From Catellatospora paridis (GTDB lineage Bacteria > Actinomycetota > Actinomycetes > Mycobacteriales > Micromonosporaceae), in the NCBI RefSeq assembly GCF_009720365.1, contig NZ_ML769318.1, forward strand, positions 1-64,000: DNA of 64,000 nucleotides, read 5' to 3'. Below the pieces are notes generated by a model. It was not told the DNA's origin, did no database searches, and was given only the letters and a program-made list of their open reading frames with translations. Positions 50,020-59,721 of the stretch are shown here, piece after piece. The position numbers and the translations under genes were made by a program. Numbering within the stretch: the first letter of the stretch is position 1; every line of letters begins with the position of its first letter.

Positions 50020-50025
50020 TACCCT
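50020..50025 (+). promoter_or_regulatory. -10 box TACCCT, leaderless start
   Basis: TACCCT is followed by 6 bases and the GTG at 50032; no ribosome site is seen. Confidence 0.5.
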
Positions 50026-50031
50026 GGACCG

Positions 50032-50334
50032 GTGAGTCCTGCTGTCAAGTACACGCTCGCCAGGCTGGTCCTCTTCCTGGCCGTCTTCGCCGCCCTGTGG
50101 TTCGTGCCGAACCTGAGCCTGCTGCTCAAGCTGATGATCGCGATTCTGGTCTCGGCCGCGGCGAGCTGGTTCCTGCTGCGCAACCTCCGTGACGACGTGA
50201 CCGCCCAGGTCGAGAGCGCGGTGGACCGCCGCAAGGCCGAGAAGGACCGGCTGCGCGCCGCCCTGGCCGGCGAGACTGAGCCCACCGAGGACGTGCCCGC
50301 CGCCGTCGAAGAGGTCCACAAGACCCAGGCGTGA
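50032..50334 (+). CDS. DUF4229 family small membrane protein
   Basis: 100-residue protein with two membrane helices (about 8-26 and 30-48), followed by a cytoplasmic, charged helix (RDDVTAQVESAVDRRKAEKDRLRAAL) and an acidic end. This layout and the start PAVKYTLARLVLF are typical of DUF4229 proteins found next to menaquinone genes in actinobacteria; function unknown. It follows the small membrane gene after mqnE but has its own -10 box. Confidence 0.78.
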   Translation: MSPAVKYTLARLVLFLAVFAALWFVPNLSLLLKLMIAILVSAAASWFLLRNLRDDVTAQVESAVDRRKAEKDRLRAALAGETEPTEDVPAAVEEVHKTQA

Positions 50335-50389
50335 TGAGCCTGCGCACATCCTCCACTCCGCGTCGCGTGTATCGGCACGGGTGTGTATT

Positions 50390-50500
50390 ACGGTGTCGCC
50401 TGACTGTCCCGCAGCGAAGCCGGTGCGAACCCGGCGCTGTCCCGCAACTGTGATCCCACCCCTGCTCGGGTGGGCGAGCCAGGTCGCCTGCGGCAGTCGC
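50390..50500 (+). ncRNA. cobalamin riboswitch
   Basis: The conserved core is readable: GAAGCCGGTGCGAACCCGG, then GCTGTCCCGCAACTGTGA, then a variable stem (CCCACCC/GGGTGGG) and the B12-box GAGCCAGGTCGCCTG. This is the adenosylcobalamin-type aptamer. It lies about 100 bases before the btuF start, so B12 would lower expression of the import genes. The expression platform (50501-50590) was not resolved. Confidence 0.92.
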
Positions 50501-50597
50501 GAACCACGCTCTCGAGGAAGGGCGTCTCGCGGACCGGGCTGCCCCACCTGATCGGGCCCTGTCGGCGAAGGACCTGCCTCGACCGATAGGAGGATCA

Positions 50598-51530
50598 GTG
50601 CGCACCCGTTTCCTTTCCCGCCGCGCCATTGGCGCGCTCGCCGCCGCCGGCCTCGTGGCCGCGCTCGCGGCCTGCGCGACGAACGACCCGGCGACCCCTG
50701 CCCCGTCGAGCGCCGCCGCGGCGTACCCGGTGACCGTCGGCTCGGTGACCCTGCCCGCGCAGCCGGTGAAGATCGTGTCGCTGTCGCCGACCACCACCGA
50801 GATGCTCTTCGCGATCGGCGCCGGCGGCCAGGTCGTCGCCGTCGACGACAACTCGAACTTCCCGGCGAACGCGCCGAAGACCGAGCTGTCCGGCTTCCAG
50901 CCCAACGCCGAGGCCGTCGCGGCCAAGAGCCCCGACCTGGTCGTGCTCAGCACCGACGCCAACAACGTGGTCGCCCAGCTGACCACTCTGAAGATCCCGG
51001 TGTACGTGGCCCCGGCCGCGGTCACCCTGGAGGACACCTACCGGCAACTCGCCGAGCTGGGCACGCTGACCGGGCACACCGCCGAGGCGACCGCGCTCGC
51101 CGGCCAGATGAAGGACGACGTCGCCAAGCTGGTCAAGGACCTGCCGAAGCGGGCGACGCCGCTGTCCTACTACTACGAGCTGGACCCGACGCTGTACTCG
51201 GTGACCTCGAAGACCTTCATCGGCTCGCTGTTCGAGCTGGCCGGCCTGAAGAACGTGGCCGACGCCGCCGACACCAAGGGCAGCGGATACCCGCAGCTCA
51301 CCGCCGAGTCGCTGGTCAAGTCGAACCCCGACCTGATCTTCCTGGCCGACACCAAGTGCTGCAAGCAGGACCTGGCCGCGGTGCAGGCGCGGGCCGGCTG
51401 GGCCGGGATGACCGCCGTCAGCAAGGGCCAGGTCGTGGCGCTGGACGACGACATCGCCTCGCGCTGGGGCCCGCGCGTCGTGGACCTGATCCGCGCGATC
51501 GTCGACGCCGCGAACAAGGTCCCGGCCTGA
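50598..51530 (+). CDS. btuF: cobalamin ABC transporter substrate-binding lipoprotein
   Basis: 310-residue binding protein of the helical-backbone class III (BtuF/FhuD) with signal and lipobox LAAC (Cys26). The pattern IVSLSPTTTEMLFAIGAG is typical of BtuF-like proteins. It captures cobalamin or a cobinamide outside the cell and passes it to BtuC. The GTG at 50598 has a TAGGAGG ribosome site. A cobalamin riboswitch lies immediately upstream, which makes the substrate assignment strong even without binding data. The permease gene follows after 1 base. Confidence 0.9.
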   Translation: MRTRFLSRRAIGALAAAGLVAALAACATNDPATPAPSSAAAAYPVTVGSVTLPAQPVKIVSLSPTTTEMLFAIGAGGQVVAVDDNSNFPANAPKTELSGFQPNAEAVAAKSPDLVVLSTDANNVVAQLTTLKIPVYVAPAAVTLEDTYRQLAELGTLTGHTAEATALAGQMKDDVAKLVKDLPKRATPLSYYYELDPTLYSVTSKTFIGSLFELAGLKNVADAADTKGSGYPQLTAESLVKSNPDLIFLADTKCCKQDLAAVQARAGWAGMTAVSKGQVVALDDDIASRWGPRVVDLIRAIVDAANKVPA

Positions 51531-51531
51531 C

Positions 51532-52560
51532 GTGACGACGCTGCGACCGGCACGGCTGCGTCCCGGGTGGCTCGCCGCCGGGATCGGGGCCGTGCTGGTC
51601 GCGCTCGTCGCCGGGGTCGCCCTGGGCCCGGTGACGCTGCCGCCCGGCTCGGTCGCGGCGGAACTGCTCAACCTGATCCCCGGCGTGGACCTGCCGTCGG
51701 GGCTGAACGAGCGCGAGATCGCCATCATCACCGAGCTGCGGCTGCCGCGGGTGGTGCTGGGCCTGCTGGTCGGCGCGATGCTGTCCCTGGCCGGCGGCTG
51801 CTACCAGGGCGTCTTCCGCAACCCGCTGGCCGACCCCTACCTGCTGGGCGTCGCCGCGGGCGCCGGGCTCGGCGCGACCATGGCGATCGCGTTCCGGGCC
51901 GGGCCGTTCCTGCCGCTGGCCGCGTTCGCCGGGGCCGGGATCGCGGTCGTGGTCACCTACCTGCTCGGGGTGGCCGGTGGGCGGGACCGCTCGTCGGCGA
52001 CGCTCATCCTGGCCGGGGTGGCCGTGTCGAGCTTCCTCGCCGCGATCCAGACCTACCTGCTGCAGCGCAACGTGGACACCATCCGTGAGGTGTACTCCTG
52101 GCTGCTCGGGCGGCTGGCCACCAACGGCTGGCACGAGGTGACGCTGCTGCTGCCGTACGTGGTGGTCACCACGGTCGTGGTGCTGGCCCTGCGCCGGGAG
52201 CTGGACGTGCTCAGCGTCGGCGACACCGAGGCGGCGAGCCTGGGCCTGCACCCGCAGCGCTCCCGGATGATCCTGCTGGCCGCGGCCTCGCTGGGCACCG
52301 CCGCCGCGGTCGCCGTGTCCGGCCTGATCGGCTTCGTCGGCATCATCGTGCCGCACGTGGTGCGGCTGCTGGCCGGTGGTTCGTACCGGTCGATCCTGCC
52401 GCTGTCGCTGCTGTTCGGCGCGGCCTTCCTGGCCCTGGCCGATCTCGCCGCGCGCACCCTGATCGCCCCGGGCGAGCTGCCGATCGGGGTGGTCACCGCG
52501 TTCTTCGGCGCGCCGTTCTTCATCCTGGTGCTGCGCTCGACCCGGCGGGTGAGCGTCTGA
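51532..52560 (+). CDS. btuC: cobalamin ABC transporter permease
   Basis: 342-residue FecCD-family permease with about ten membrane helices. Visible family features: LRLPRVVLGLLVGAMLSLAGGCYQGVFRNPLADPYLLG near residues 67-105 and the coupling region SGLIGFVGIIVPHVVRLL near 265. It forms the channel for cobalamin. The GTG starts one base after the btuF stop, and its TGA overlaps the ATG of btuD, so all three are coupled. Confidence 0.93.
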   Translation: MTTLRPARLRPGWLAAGIGAVLVALVAGVALGPVTLPPGSVAAELLNLIPGVDLPSGLNEREIAIITELRLPRVVLGLLVGAMLSLAGGCYQGVFRNPLADPYLLGVAAGAGLGATMAIAFRAGPFLPLAAFAGAGIAVVVTYLLGVAGGRDRSSATLILAGVAVSSFLAAIQTYLLQRNVDTIREVYSWLLGRLATNGWHEVTLLLPYVVVTTVVVLALRRELDVLSVGDTEAASLGLHPQRSRMILLAAASLGTAAAVAVSGLIGFVGIIVPHVVRLLAGGSYRSILPLSLLFGAAFLALADLAARTLIAPGELPIGVVTAFFGAPFFILVLRSTRRVSV

Positions 52561-53327
52561 TGCTGGCCGTCGAGGGCGTCCGGGTGACCCTGGGCGACGC
52601 CGAGATCCTGCACGGCGTGGACCTGACCGTGGCCTCCGGCGAGTGGGTCACCGTGATCGGGCCCAACGGCGCGGGCAAGTCGACCCTGCTGCGGGCCGTG
52701 GGCGGCGCGGTGCCGAGCCATGGAAAGATCATCATCGACGGTACGCCGACCAGCGCGCTGCCGCGCCGTCGCCGAGCCCAGCTGGTGGCCACGGTCGCCC
52801 AGCAGCCCGTGGTGCCGCCCGGCATGCGGGTGCTCGACTACGTGCTGCTCGGGCGCACGCCGTACATCGCCCCGCTGGGCCGCGAGTCGGCGCAGGATCT
52901 GTCCATCGTGGAGCAGGTGCTCGACTCCCTCGAACTGCGCCGGTTCACCGGGCGCGAGCTGGAGACGCTGTCCGGCGGCGAGCGCCAGCGGGTGTTCCTG
53001 GCCCGCGCGCTGGCCCAGGGCGCGCCGCTGCTGCTGCTCGACGAGCCCACCTCGGCGCTGGACATCGGCCACCAGCAGGAGGTGCTGGAGCTGGTCGACC
53101 GGTTGCGCAAGGAACGCGCGCTGACCGTGCTGGCCACCATGCACGACCTGTCCGTGGCGGGCGAGTACGCCGACCGGCTGGTGCTGCTGGCCGAGGGCCG
53201 GATCGCCGCCGACGGCCCGCCCGCGCAGGTGCTGACCGAGGAACTGCTCGCGCGGCACTACCGCGCCCGGGTCCGCGTCATCGCGGGCGAGTTCGGCCCG
53301 ATCGTGGTCCCCGTGCGGCTCAGCTGA
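52560..53327 (+). CDS. btuD: cobalamin ABC transporter ATP-binding protein
   Basis: 255-residue ABC ATPase. Walker A GPNGAGKST (residues 35-43), signature LSGGERQRV, Walker B LLLLDEPTSALD and the switch His in ATMHDLS are all present. It powers import through BtuC. The ATG overlaps the btuC stop. Its last 8 bases overlap the end of the convergent PLP-enzyme gene. Confidence 0.95.
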   Translation: MLAVEGVRVTLGDAEILHGVDLTVASGEWVTVIGPNGAGKSTLLRAVGGAVPSHGKIIIDGTPTSALPRRRRAQLVATVAQQPVVPPGMRVLDYVLLGRTPYIAPLGRESAQDLSIVEQVLDSLELRRFTGRELETLSGGERQRVFLARALAQGAPLLLLDEPTSALDIGHQQEVLELVDRLRKERALTVLATMHDLSVAGEYADRLVLLAEGRIAADGPPAQVLTEELLARHYRARVRVIAGEFGPIVVPVRLS

Positions 53328-54645
53328 TCTCGCGTACCGCCGCGACCGCCCGGTCCACGTCCGCCTCGTTCGTGACGATGCTCGTCCCGAACCGCAGGTA
53401 GGACGGGTTGTACGGGGTCGTGCTGGTGACGATCCCCTTGGTCAGCAGCGCCGAGACGGCCGACGCCGGGCTCATCGACTTCAGCTCGCAGCAGACCAGC
53501 CCTGCGGACAGCTCAGCCGACTTCGGCGTGATCAGCTTGACGCCGTCGATGCCGGCCAGGCCCTCCTTGAGCCGAGTGGCGAGGGCGGTGGTGCGCTCGG
53601 CGACGCGGCGGCGGGTCAGCGCGGCGTGGAGGTCGAACGCCTGCTCCAGCGCCCACAGGTGCTCGAAGTTGTGGTAACCGCCCGGTGACGCTGACGGGGC
53701 GGGCAGCGCGGGATCGAGTCCCAGCCAGTTCGCGAATCCCGCCTGCTCGAAGGTCGGGATCGCGGGCCGGAACCTGGCCCACGCCTCGGGCCGGCCCCAC
53801 ACCAGCCCGGTGCCGCGCGGCCCGAACAGCCACTTGTGGCAGCCGGAGACGAGGAAGTCGCAGCCCAGCTCGGCCGGCCCCGCGTCGACCGCGCCGAAGC
53901 CGTGCACCCCGTCCACGCACAGCAGGGCCCGCCGGTCCGGGGGCAGGTCACGGTTGTGCGCGGCGAGCACGTCGGCGATGGCGCGGATCGGCATCCGGAG
54001 TCCGGTGCTGGAGTGCACCCAGGTCACCGCGACCACCCGGGTGGCCGGAGTGAGGGACTTCGTGAGGGTGTGCACGATCTGGTCGGCACTCGCCGTGGCG
54101 GGCTCGGCGAACAGCCGCACTCTGCGCACCGTCACGCCGTCGCGGGCCGCGCGCAACCGCAGCGACTCGTGCGTGGAGTAGAAGTCGTGCTCGGTGGTCA
54201 GCACCTCGTCGCCGGGCCGCAGCGCGATCCCGCCGTAGAGCAGGCCGAGCCCCATCGTGGTCGAGTCGGTGAAGTACACGTGGTCGCCGGACCCGCCGAG
54301 GTACTTGCCGGCCGCGAGGTGCAGCCGCTGCCGCGCGTTCTCCTCCTGGGCGTGCAGGTAGCCGACCGTGTCCCGGTCCAGGCCGTCGCGGTGCCTTGCG
54401 ATCGCTGCCCGCACGTCGGCGGGTGGGCTGGCGAACACGAACGCGGCGAACTGCGCCTTGGCCGTGTCCAGCAGGAACTGCTGCCGCACGCTGTCCCAGC
54501 TGCCGGGGTCCAGTGGGCCGGGAGTGGGTCGCGGGGTCTCCATGACGGGGTCGGCGTCGCACGCCGACAGTGCGCCCAGCGCGGCGGTGGCGGTCAGTCC
54601 GCCCAGCAGCCCCCGACGGCTGACAGAAAGCTCACCCATCGCCAT
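53320..54645 (-). CDS. exported class V aminotransferase-fold PLP enzyme (Tat lipoprotein)
   Basis: 441-residue fold type I PLP enzyme of the cysteine desulfurase/isopenicillin-N epimerase class. The PLP lysine is Lys271 in SGCHKWLFGPRG, with Asp245 and His248 in CVDGVHGFG. Unusually it has an N-terminal twin-arginine motif VSRRGLLGG (residues 8-16) and a lipobox LSAC (Cys29), so it is predicted to be exported folded and lipid-anchored. The Tat route is typical for cofactor-loaded enzymes. The reaction is unknown. It is convergent with btuD, overlapping its end by 8 bases; no partner gene lies beside it on the same strand. Confidence 0.88.
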   Translation of the reverse strand: MAMGELSVSRRGLLGGLTATAALGALSACDADPVMETPRPTPGPLDPGSWDSVRQQFLLDTAKAQFAAFVFASPPADVRAAIARHRDGLDRDTVGYLHAQEENARQRLHLAAGKYLGGSGDHVYFTDSTTMGLGLLYGGIALRPGDEVLTTEHDFYSTHESLRLRAARDGVTVRRVRLFAEPATASADQIVHTLTKSLTPATRVVAVTWVHSSTGLRMPIRAIADVLAAHNRDLPPDRRALLCVDGVHGFGAVDAGPAELGCDFLVSGCHKWLFGPRGTGLVWGRPEAWARFRPAIPTFEQAGFANWLGLDPALPAPSASPGGYHNFEHLWALEQAFDLHAALTRRRVAERTTALATRLKEGLAGIDGVKLITPKSAELSAGLVCCELKSMSPASAVSALLTKGIVTSTTPYNPSYLRFGTSIVTNEADVDRAVAAVREIS

Positions 54646-54747
54646 ATGGGACCACGACCGTCCTCAGTCCGCTATCCGTAACAGGGCCGGGTCCTAACGC
54701 CAGAGCCCGTCACCTCGGCAGGCTTGACGAAAGGCTGGAGGCCGGTC

Positions 54748-54945
54748 ATGAACGTGGATGAGCACATCGCAGCGCTCCATGGGTTCATGCGCGCGGATCA
54801 TGAGGAGTACATCGCCCAGGTTCGTGGCTGGGCGGAGACTGCCGATGCCGAAGGCCGCATCGCTGCCGCGCGGCAGCACTGGGCGCATGTCCGCAGGCTG
54901 GAGGCCATGGACAAGCCGTGGGAGGCCACGCCGCTTGCCGCCTAG
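54748..54945 (+). CDS. small hypothetical protein, 65 aa
   Basis: 65-residue soluble helical protein with many charged and aromatic residues (DEHIAALHGFMRADHEEY, ARQHWAHVRRLEAM). The family is not recognised. I chose the ATG at 54748 because CTGGAGG lies 8 bases upstream. A terminator follows its stop by about 20 bases. Confidence 0.6.
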   Translation: MNVDEHIAALHGFMRADHEEYIAQVRGWAETADAEGRIAAARQHWAHVRRLEAMDKPWEATPLAA

Positions 54946-54964
54946 ACGCAACTTGAGTTGACCA

Positions 54965-55001
54965 CGAGAGCCCCGTGCGGATCGGTCGTGCGGGGCTCTC
55001 G
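54965..55001. terminator. bidirectional terminator
   Basis: Perfect 11-bp arms CGAGAGCCCCG/CGGGGCTCTCG around 15 bases, between the convergent small gene and the HelD-like gene. Confidence 0.85.
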
Positions 55002-55009
55002 GGTGTCCG

Positions 55010-57097
55010 TCAGTCGCGCAGCGGGTCCGGGAGGGGTTCGGTGTGCAGGACGATGAGGCTGGTCACGGCGCGGGTGAGGGCGACGTAGAGGCGGTGCAGG
55101 CCGCGTGGTTCGGCGGCGACGATGGCGGCGGGTTCGAGCACGATGACGTGGTCGTACTCCAGGCCCTTGACCAGCGTCGCGGGCACGACGGTGAGGCGGC
55201 CGTCACCGTCCAGGTCGGACGGTTCGAGACCGGCCGCGCGCAGGGCGTCGAGCACCGCGGGCACCGCCGCGTCGGCCGCGATCACGCCGACCGAGCCCTC
55301 GCGGGTCAGCGCGGTCCGGGCCGCCGTGACCACGTCGGCGGACTCGGTTACCTCCAGCGAGCCGTCCCGCCGAAGCGAGCGGGCCGGCGGCACCGCCACG
55401 TCGAGGGCGGGCAGCAGCCGGTTGGCCAGCGCGACGACCACGGCGGGCACCCGGAAACCGGTGCTCAGCGGCACGATGCGGCCGTCGGGGCGGCCCAGGT
55501 GGCCGAGCAGGTCGCGCCAGTCGCGGGCGGCCCACGGCGTGGTGCCCTGGGCGAGGTCGCCGAGCACGGTCAGCGAGCCGTGGCCGGTGCGCCGGGCCAG
55601 CGCCCGCGCCTGCATCGGGGACAGGTCCTGCGCCTCGTCGATGACGATGTGGCCGAAGCCCGCCTGCCGGTCGAGCAGGCCGGCGACCTCGTCGGCGAGC
55701 ACCGCGTCGGCCGCGGTCCACGGCGCGCTGCGCAGGCTGCGCGGCGGCTTGGCCCAGTGCAGCAGCTCCTGCTCCTCGGGGGTGAGCAGCCCGTCGGCGG
55801 CGCGGCTGCGCGCCTCGGCGTCGGTGTAGAGGTCGGCCAGCAGCTGCTGCGGGGTGACCGCGGGCCAGCAGTGGTCCAGCAGCTCCGCCACGGCCTTGAC
55901 CTTGCCCATCTTGCGCAGCCAGGTGTCCGGCGGGGAGTCGCCGCGGCGGGCCTCGGACTGTCGCTGCAGCAGCCCCACCACGCGGGCGCGCACCCGCTCC
56001 CGGCCCAGGGCGTACGGCGGCTGCTCGCGGCGCACCTCGTCGACGACCCGGCGCAGCACGCCCTCGTCGACGCGCCAGCGGTAGGAGCCGTCCGAGACGG
56101 TGATCGGGCCGGTGGGCCGGGCGATCCGGGCCCACAGCGCGCGGTGCAGCACCTGTGCCATGCGCTGGTCGTGCTTGAGGGTGGCGGCCGCGACACCGTC
56201 CTCGGCGCGCACCGGCAGCTGGTCGAGCAGTTCGGCCACGGTCGCCTGGGAGACCTCCAGCTCGCCGAGGGCGGGCAGCACCGCGGAGATGTAGTGCAGG
56301 AACGCCCGGTTCGGCCCGATGATCAGCACGCCGGACCGGCGCAGCCGCTCGCGGTGCAGGTAGACCAGGTACGCGGCGCGGTGCAGGCCGACCGCGGTCT
56401 TGCCGGTGCCGGGCGCGCCCTGTACGCAGATGGTGTCCTCGAGATCGGCGCGCACCAGCTCGTCCTGCTCGGGCTGGATGGTCGCGACGATGTCGCGCAT
56501 CGGGCCGACGCGGGGGCGTTCGATCTCGGCGGTGAGGATGGCGCTGCCGGTGCCCAGCTCCTGGCCGTGGTCGAGGTGCTCGTCCTCGAAGCTGGTCAGC
56601 ACCGTGCTGCCGCGGGCCGGGGCGGGCGACCAGCCGAACCGGCGGCGCACCGCCACCTCCTGCGGGTCGCGGGCGCTGGCCTGGTAGAACCGGCGCGACA
56701 TGGGAGCGCGCCAGTCGAGCACCATCGGCTCACCGACGGCGTCGGAGACGTGGCGGCGGCCGATGTGCCAGCGCTCGGCACCGCTGGTGGCTCGTTCCGG
56801 CAATCCGCCAGCGGACGGCTCCCCACCAGCGGCAGCCATGGTCAGCTTGCCGAAGAACAGCGGCACCGCCGGGTCGTCGGAGAGTTCCTTGATGCGCTGC
56901 GCCATCTGCCGGCCGAGCTGCTCGGCGGTGTACGCGTCGCCGGCGACCTGGTCGCCGACGGTGAACAGCTGCTCGGCGCGCTCGCGCATGGCCTTCAACG
57001 CGGCGCGCGAGGCGGTGAGGTGGGCGCGTTCGGCGGACAGTTCGTCGGCGGTCGGTGCGGTGGGGGTCTCGTTGGCGGTCGGGGTTACGGCGGTCAT
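55010..57097 (-). CDS. helD: HelD-like UvrD/SF1 helicase-family ATPase
   Basis: 695-residue ATPase of the HelD family (actinobacterial class II), which removes and recycles stalled RNA polymerase from DNA. An N-terminal coiled-coil arm (about 18-60), a Walker A motif GAPGTGKTA near 225-233, the Walker B/DEXX motif IDEAQDL, and the later SF1 motifs STGFRVP, TVVPATLVKGLEYD and YVALTRA are visible. A coiled-coil arm plus SF1 core with no nuclease domain is the HelD pattern. The ATG has a GAGAGG site. It is a single gene; the neighbours are small regulators. Confidence 0.88.
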   Translation of the reverse strand: MTAVTPTANETPTAPTADELSAERAHLTASRAALKAMRERAEQLFTVGDQVAGDAYTAEQLGRQMAQRIKELSDDPAVPLFFGKLTMAAAGGEPSAGGLPERATSGAERWHIGRRHVSDAVGEPMVLDWRAPMSRRFYQASARDPQEVAVRRRFGWSPAPARGSTVLTSFEDEHLDHGQELGTGSAILTAEIERPRVGPMRDIVATIQPEQDELVRADLEDTICVQGAPGTGKTAVGLHRAAYLVYLHRERLRRSGVLIIGPNRAFLHYISAVLPALGELEVSQATVAELLDQLPVRAEDGVAAATLKHDQRMAQVLHRALWARIARPTGPITVSDGSYRWRVDEGVLRRVVDEVRREQPPYALGRERVRARVVGLLQRQSEARRGDSPPDTWLRKMGKVKAVAELLDHCWPAVTPQQLLADLYTDAEARSRAADGLLTPEEQELLHWAKPPRSLRSAPWTAADAVLADEVAGLLDRQAGFGHIVIDEAQDLSPMQARALARRTGHGSLTVLGDLAQGTTPWAARDWRDLLGHLGRPDGRIVPLSTGFRVPAVVVALANRLLPALDVAVPPARSLRRDGSLEVTESADVVTAARTALTREGSVGVIAADAAVPAVLDALRAAGLEPSDLDGDGRLTVVPATLVKGLEYDHVIVLEPAAIVAAEPRGLHRLYVALTRAVTSLIVLHTEPLPDPLRD

Positions 57098-57230
57098 GGC
57101 CGTCCTCTCGGGCGAGAAAGATCGGCCGCCCGGCGCTGCGCTCCTGGATGAGCGCTGTCGGCAGTGCCCTTCACAATCGACCGACCATGGTAGCTGTCAT
57201 CGACGGGCGGTCACGTGATTTTCTTTACCG

Positions 57231-57800
57231 GTGAGCTCCGAGGGACTGCTGAAGATCACCGACCCGTCGGTGATGCGGGCGCTGGCGCACCCAGCCCGTA
57301 TTGCGATCATGGATCATCTCTCCGCCACCGGTGAGGACGCGACGGCCACCGAGTGTGCGGAGATGGTCGGCCTGTCCCCCAGCGCGACCAGCTACCACCT
57401 TCGGGCGCTGGCCAAGGCGGGGCTGATCGAGGATGCGCCGAGCCGGGGCGACGGCCGGGAACGGGTGTGGCGGGCCCGCACCCGCGGCTGGTCGTTGGAG
57501 ATCGGGCCGGACGGCGGCTCCGACGCCCGCGCGGCCGAGAGCGCCGTGGCCGGGGTCTTCCTGGCCCAGGGCGACGAGCGGGTGCGCCGGTGGCTGTCGC
57601 GCTCGCACGAGGAGACGACGCAGTGGTTCGACGCCGCGCTGATGAGCGAGTTCGGCATCGTCATCACCGCCGACGAGCTGACCGCGCTCACCGACAAGAT
57701 GGCCGGGCTGCTGGAGCCGTACAAGGTGAGCAAGCGCAAGGACGTGCCCGCCGACGCACGGCGCGTCACCTGCCAGATACGCGCGGTGCCGGTGGACTGA
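57231..57800 (+). CDS. ArsR-family winged-helix regulator
   Basis: 189-residue transcription regulator: a winged helix-turn-helix at the N-terminus (about 10-80: SVMRALAHPARIAIMDHLSATG, ATATECAEMVGLSPSATSYHLRALAKAGLIED) and a C-terminal helical domain with no metal-binding Cys visible. The GTG has no strong ribosome site. No divergent target gene is obvious. A hairpin terminator and the mqnA promoter follow. Confidence 0.88.
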   Translation: MSSEGLLKITDPSVMRALAHPARIAIMDHLSATGEDATATECAEMVGLSPSATSYHLRALAKAGLIEDAPSRGDGRERVWRARTRGWSLEIGPDGGSDARAAESAVAGVFLAQGDERVRRWLSRSHEETTQWFDAALMSEFGIVITADELTALTDKMAGLLEPYKVSKRKDVPADARRVTCQIRAVPVD

Positions 57801-58724
<924 letters not shown>

Positions 58725-58725
58725 C

Positions 58726-59670
58726 TCAGACCAGGTCGGTCTTGGTGCGCAGCTGGGTGGCGACGGACTTGGCGATCTCGCCGCCGTGCGTCCAGGCGGT
58801 GCTCAGCGGGAACCGGGTCAGCACCGCCATGGTCCAGTCGTCGCCCAGGGCCAGGCAGTTGACGTTCCACTCCTTGGTGGCCTGGCGGTCGACCCAGCCG
58901 TTCTTGATGGCGATGCCGGACTGCTCCGCGGCCGGGAACGCCTTGCGGATGCCGAAGTTGCCGGTGCCGCGCACCGCCCGCATCTCGCCGACGAGGTAGC
59001 TGGTCCAGGTGGGTCCGGCCGCCTTGCCGCTGCCGATGGCGTGCGCGATGCGGCAGGTGTCGCGGGCGGACAGCCGGGTGGTGCTCCAGCCGTCGCCCGC
59101 CTTGGAGTCGGTCAGCCCGCAGACGTCGATCAGGCGCGCGATCGTCGCCGAGCGGCCCAGCTCCTCGTACAGCGTGGCGGCGGGTGGGTTGGCGCTGTCG
59201 CGGATCATCGTGCGGATCTCGTTCATCCGCGTCGCGCTCGGCGTCTGCCCGGCCTCGGCCGCGCGGCGCAGGTAGTCCGCGGCCAGCCAGGCCTTGATCA
59301 TCGAGGCGGTCATGTTGGTCTGGTTGAAGTTCGACGAACCGACGATCTTGCCGGTCTTCCGGTCCATCAGCGCCCAGCTCCACCAGGCGCTCGTCTGCAC
59401 GCTGACCAGCGCCCCCGGGTTGGGGGCGGCCAGCACGTCCACGGCGCCCTGCTCCAGGCCGGGCGGCCCGGGCTGCACCGGCACGCTGCGCGCGACCGCG
59501 GACTCGGGGCTCGCCGCGGCGCTGGGCGACACGGCGGGGTCCTGCCAGTTGGCGGCGACGGCGGGGTCGCCGCTGCCGCGACCGGCCAGCCAGAAACCGC
59601 CGCCGGCCAGCGCGGTCAGTCCGGCGGTGCCGGCCAGCAGCGCACGGCGACGGGTGAACAGCTCTGTCAT
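58726..59670 (-). CDS. secreted serine hydrolase, class A beta-lactamase fold (copy 1)
   Basis: 314-residue exported protein (signal/anchor within residues 1-30, RRRALLAG start, Tat-like) with a penicillin-binding/beta-lactamase-type domain (about 90-310). The active-site SxxK is SMIK (Ser123, Lys126). The second motif, usually SDN, reads SAN (Ser159-Ala160-Asn161), and the third, usually KTG, reads KNG (Lys256-Asn257-Gly258). These changes argue against a working beta-lactamase and for another hydrolase, cell-wall binding or an inactive role. GGAG site before the ATG. It is the downstream partner of a paralogue 51 bases away. Confidence 0.82.
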   Translation of the reverse strand: MTELFTRRRALLAGTAGLTALAGGGFWLAGRGSGDPAVAANWQDPAVSPSAAASPESAVARSVPVQPGPPGLEQGAVDVLAAPNPGALVSVQTSAWWSWALMDRKTGKIVGSSNFNQTNMTASMIKAWLAADYLRRAAEAGQTPSATRMNEIRTMIRDSANPPAATLYEELGRSATIARLIDVCGLTDSKAGDGWSTTRLSARDTCRIAHAIGSGKAAGPTWTSYLVGEMRAVRGTGNFGIRKAFPAAEQSGIAIKNGWVDRQATKEWNVNCLALGDDWTMAVLTRFPLSTAWTHGGEIAKSVATQLRTKTDLV

Positions 59671-59721
59671 GAGGGGGAACTCCGGGGGTGGGCGGGGCGC
59701 GGAGGGGTGTCCGCCGGAAGG

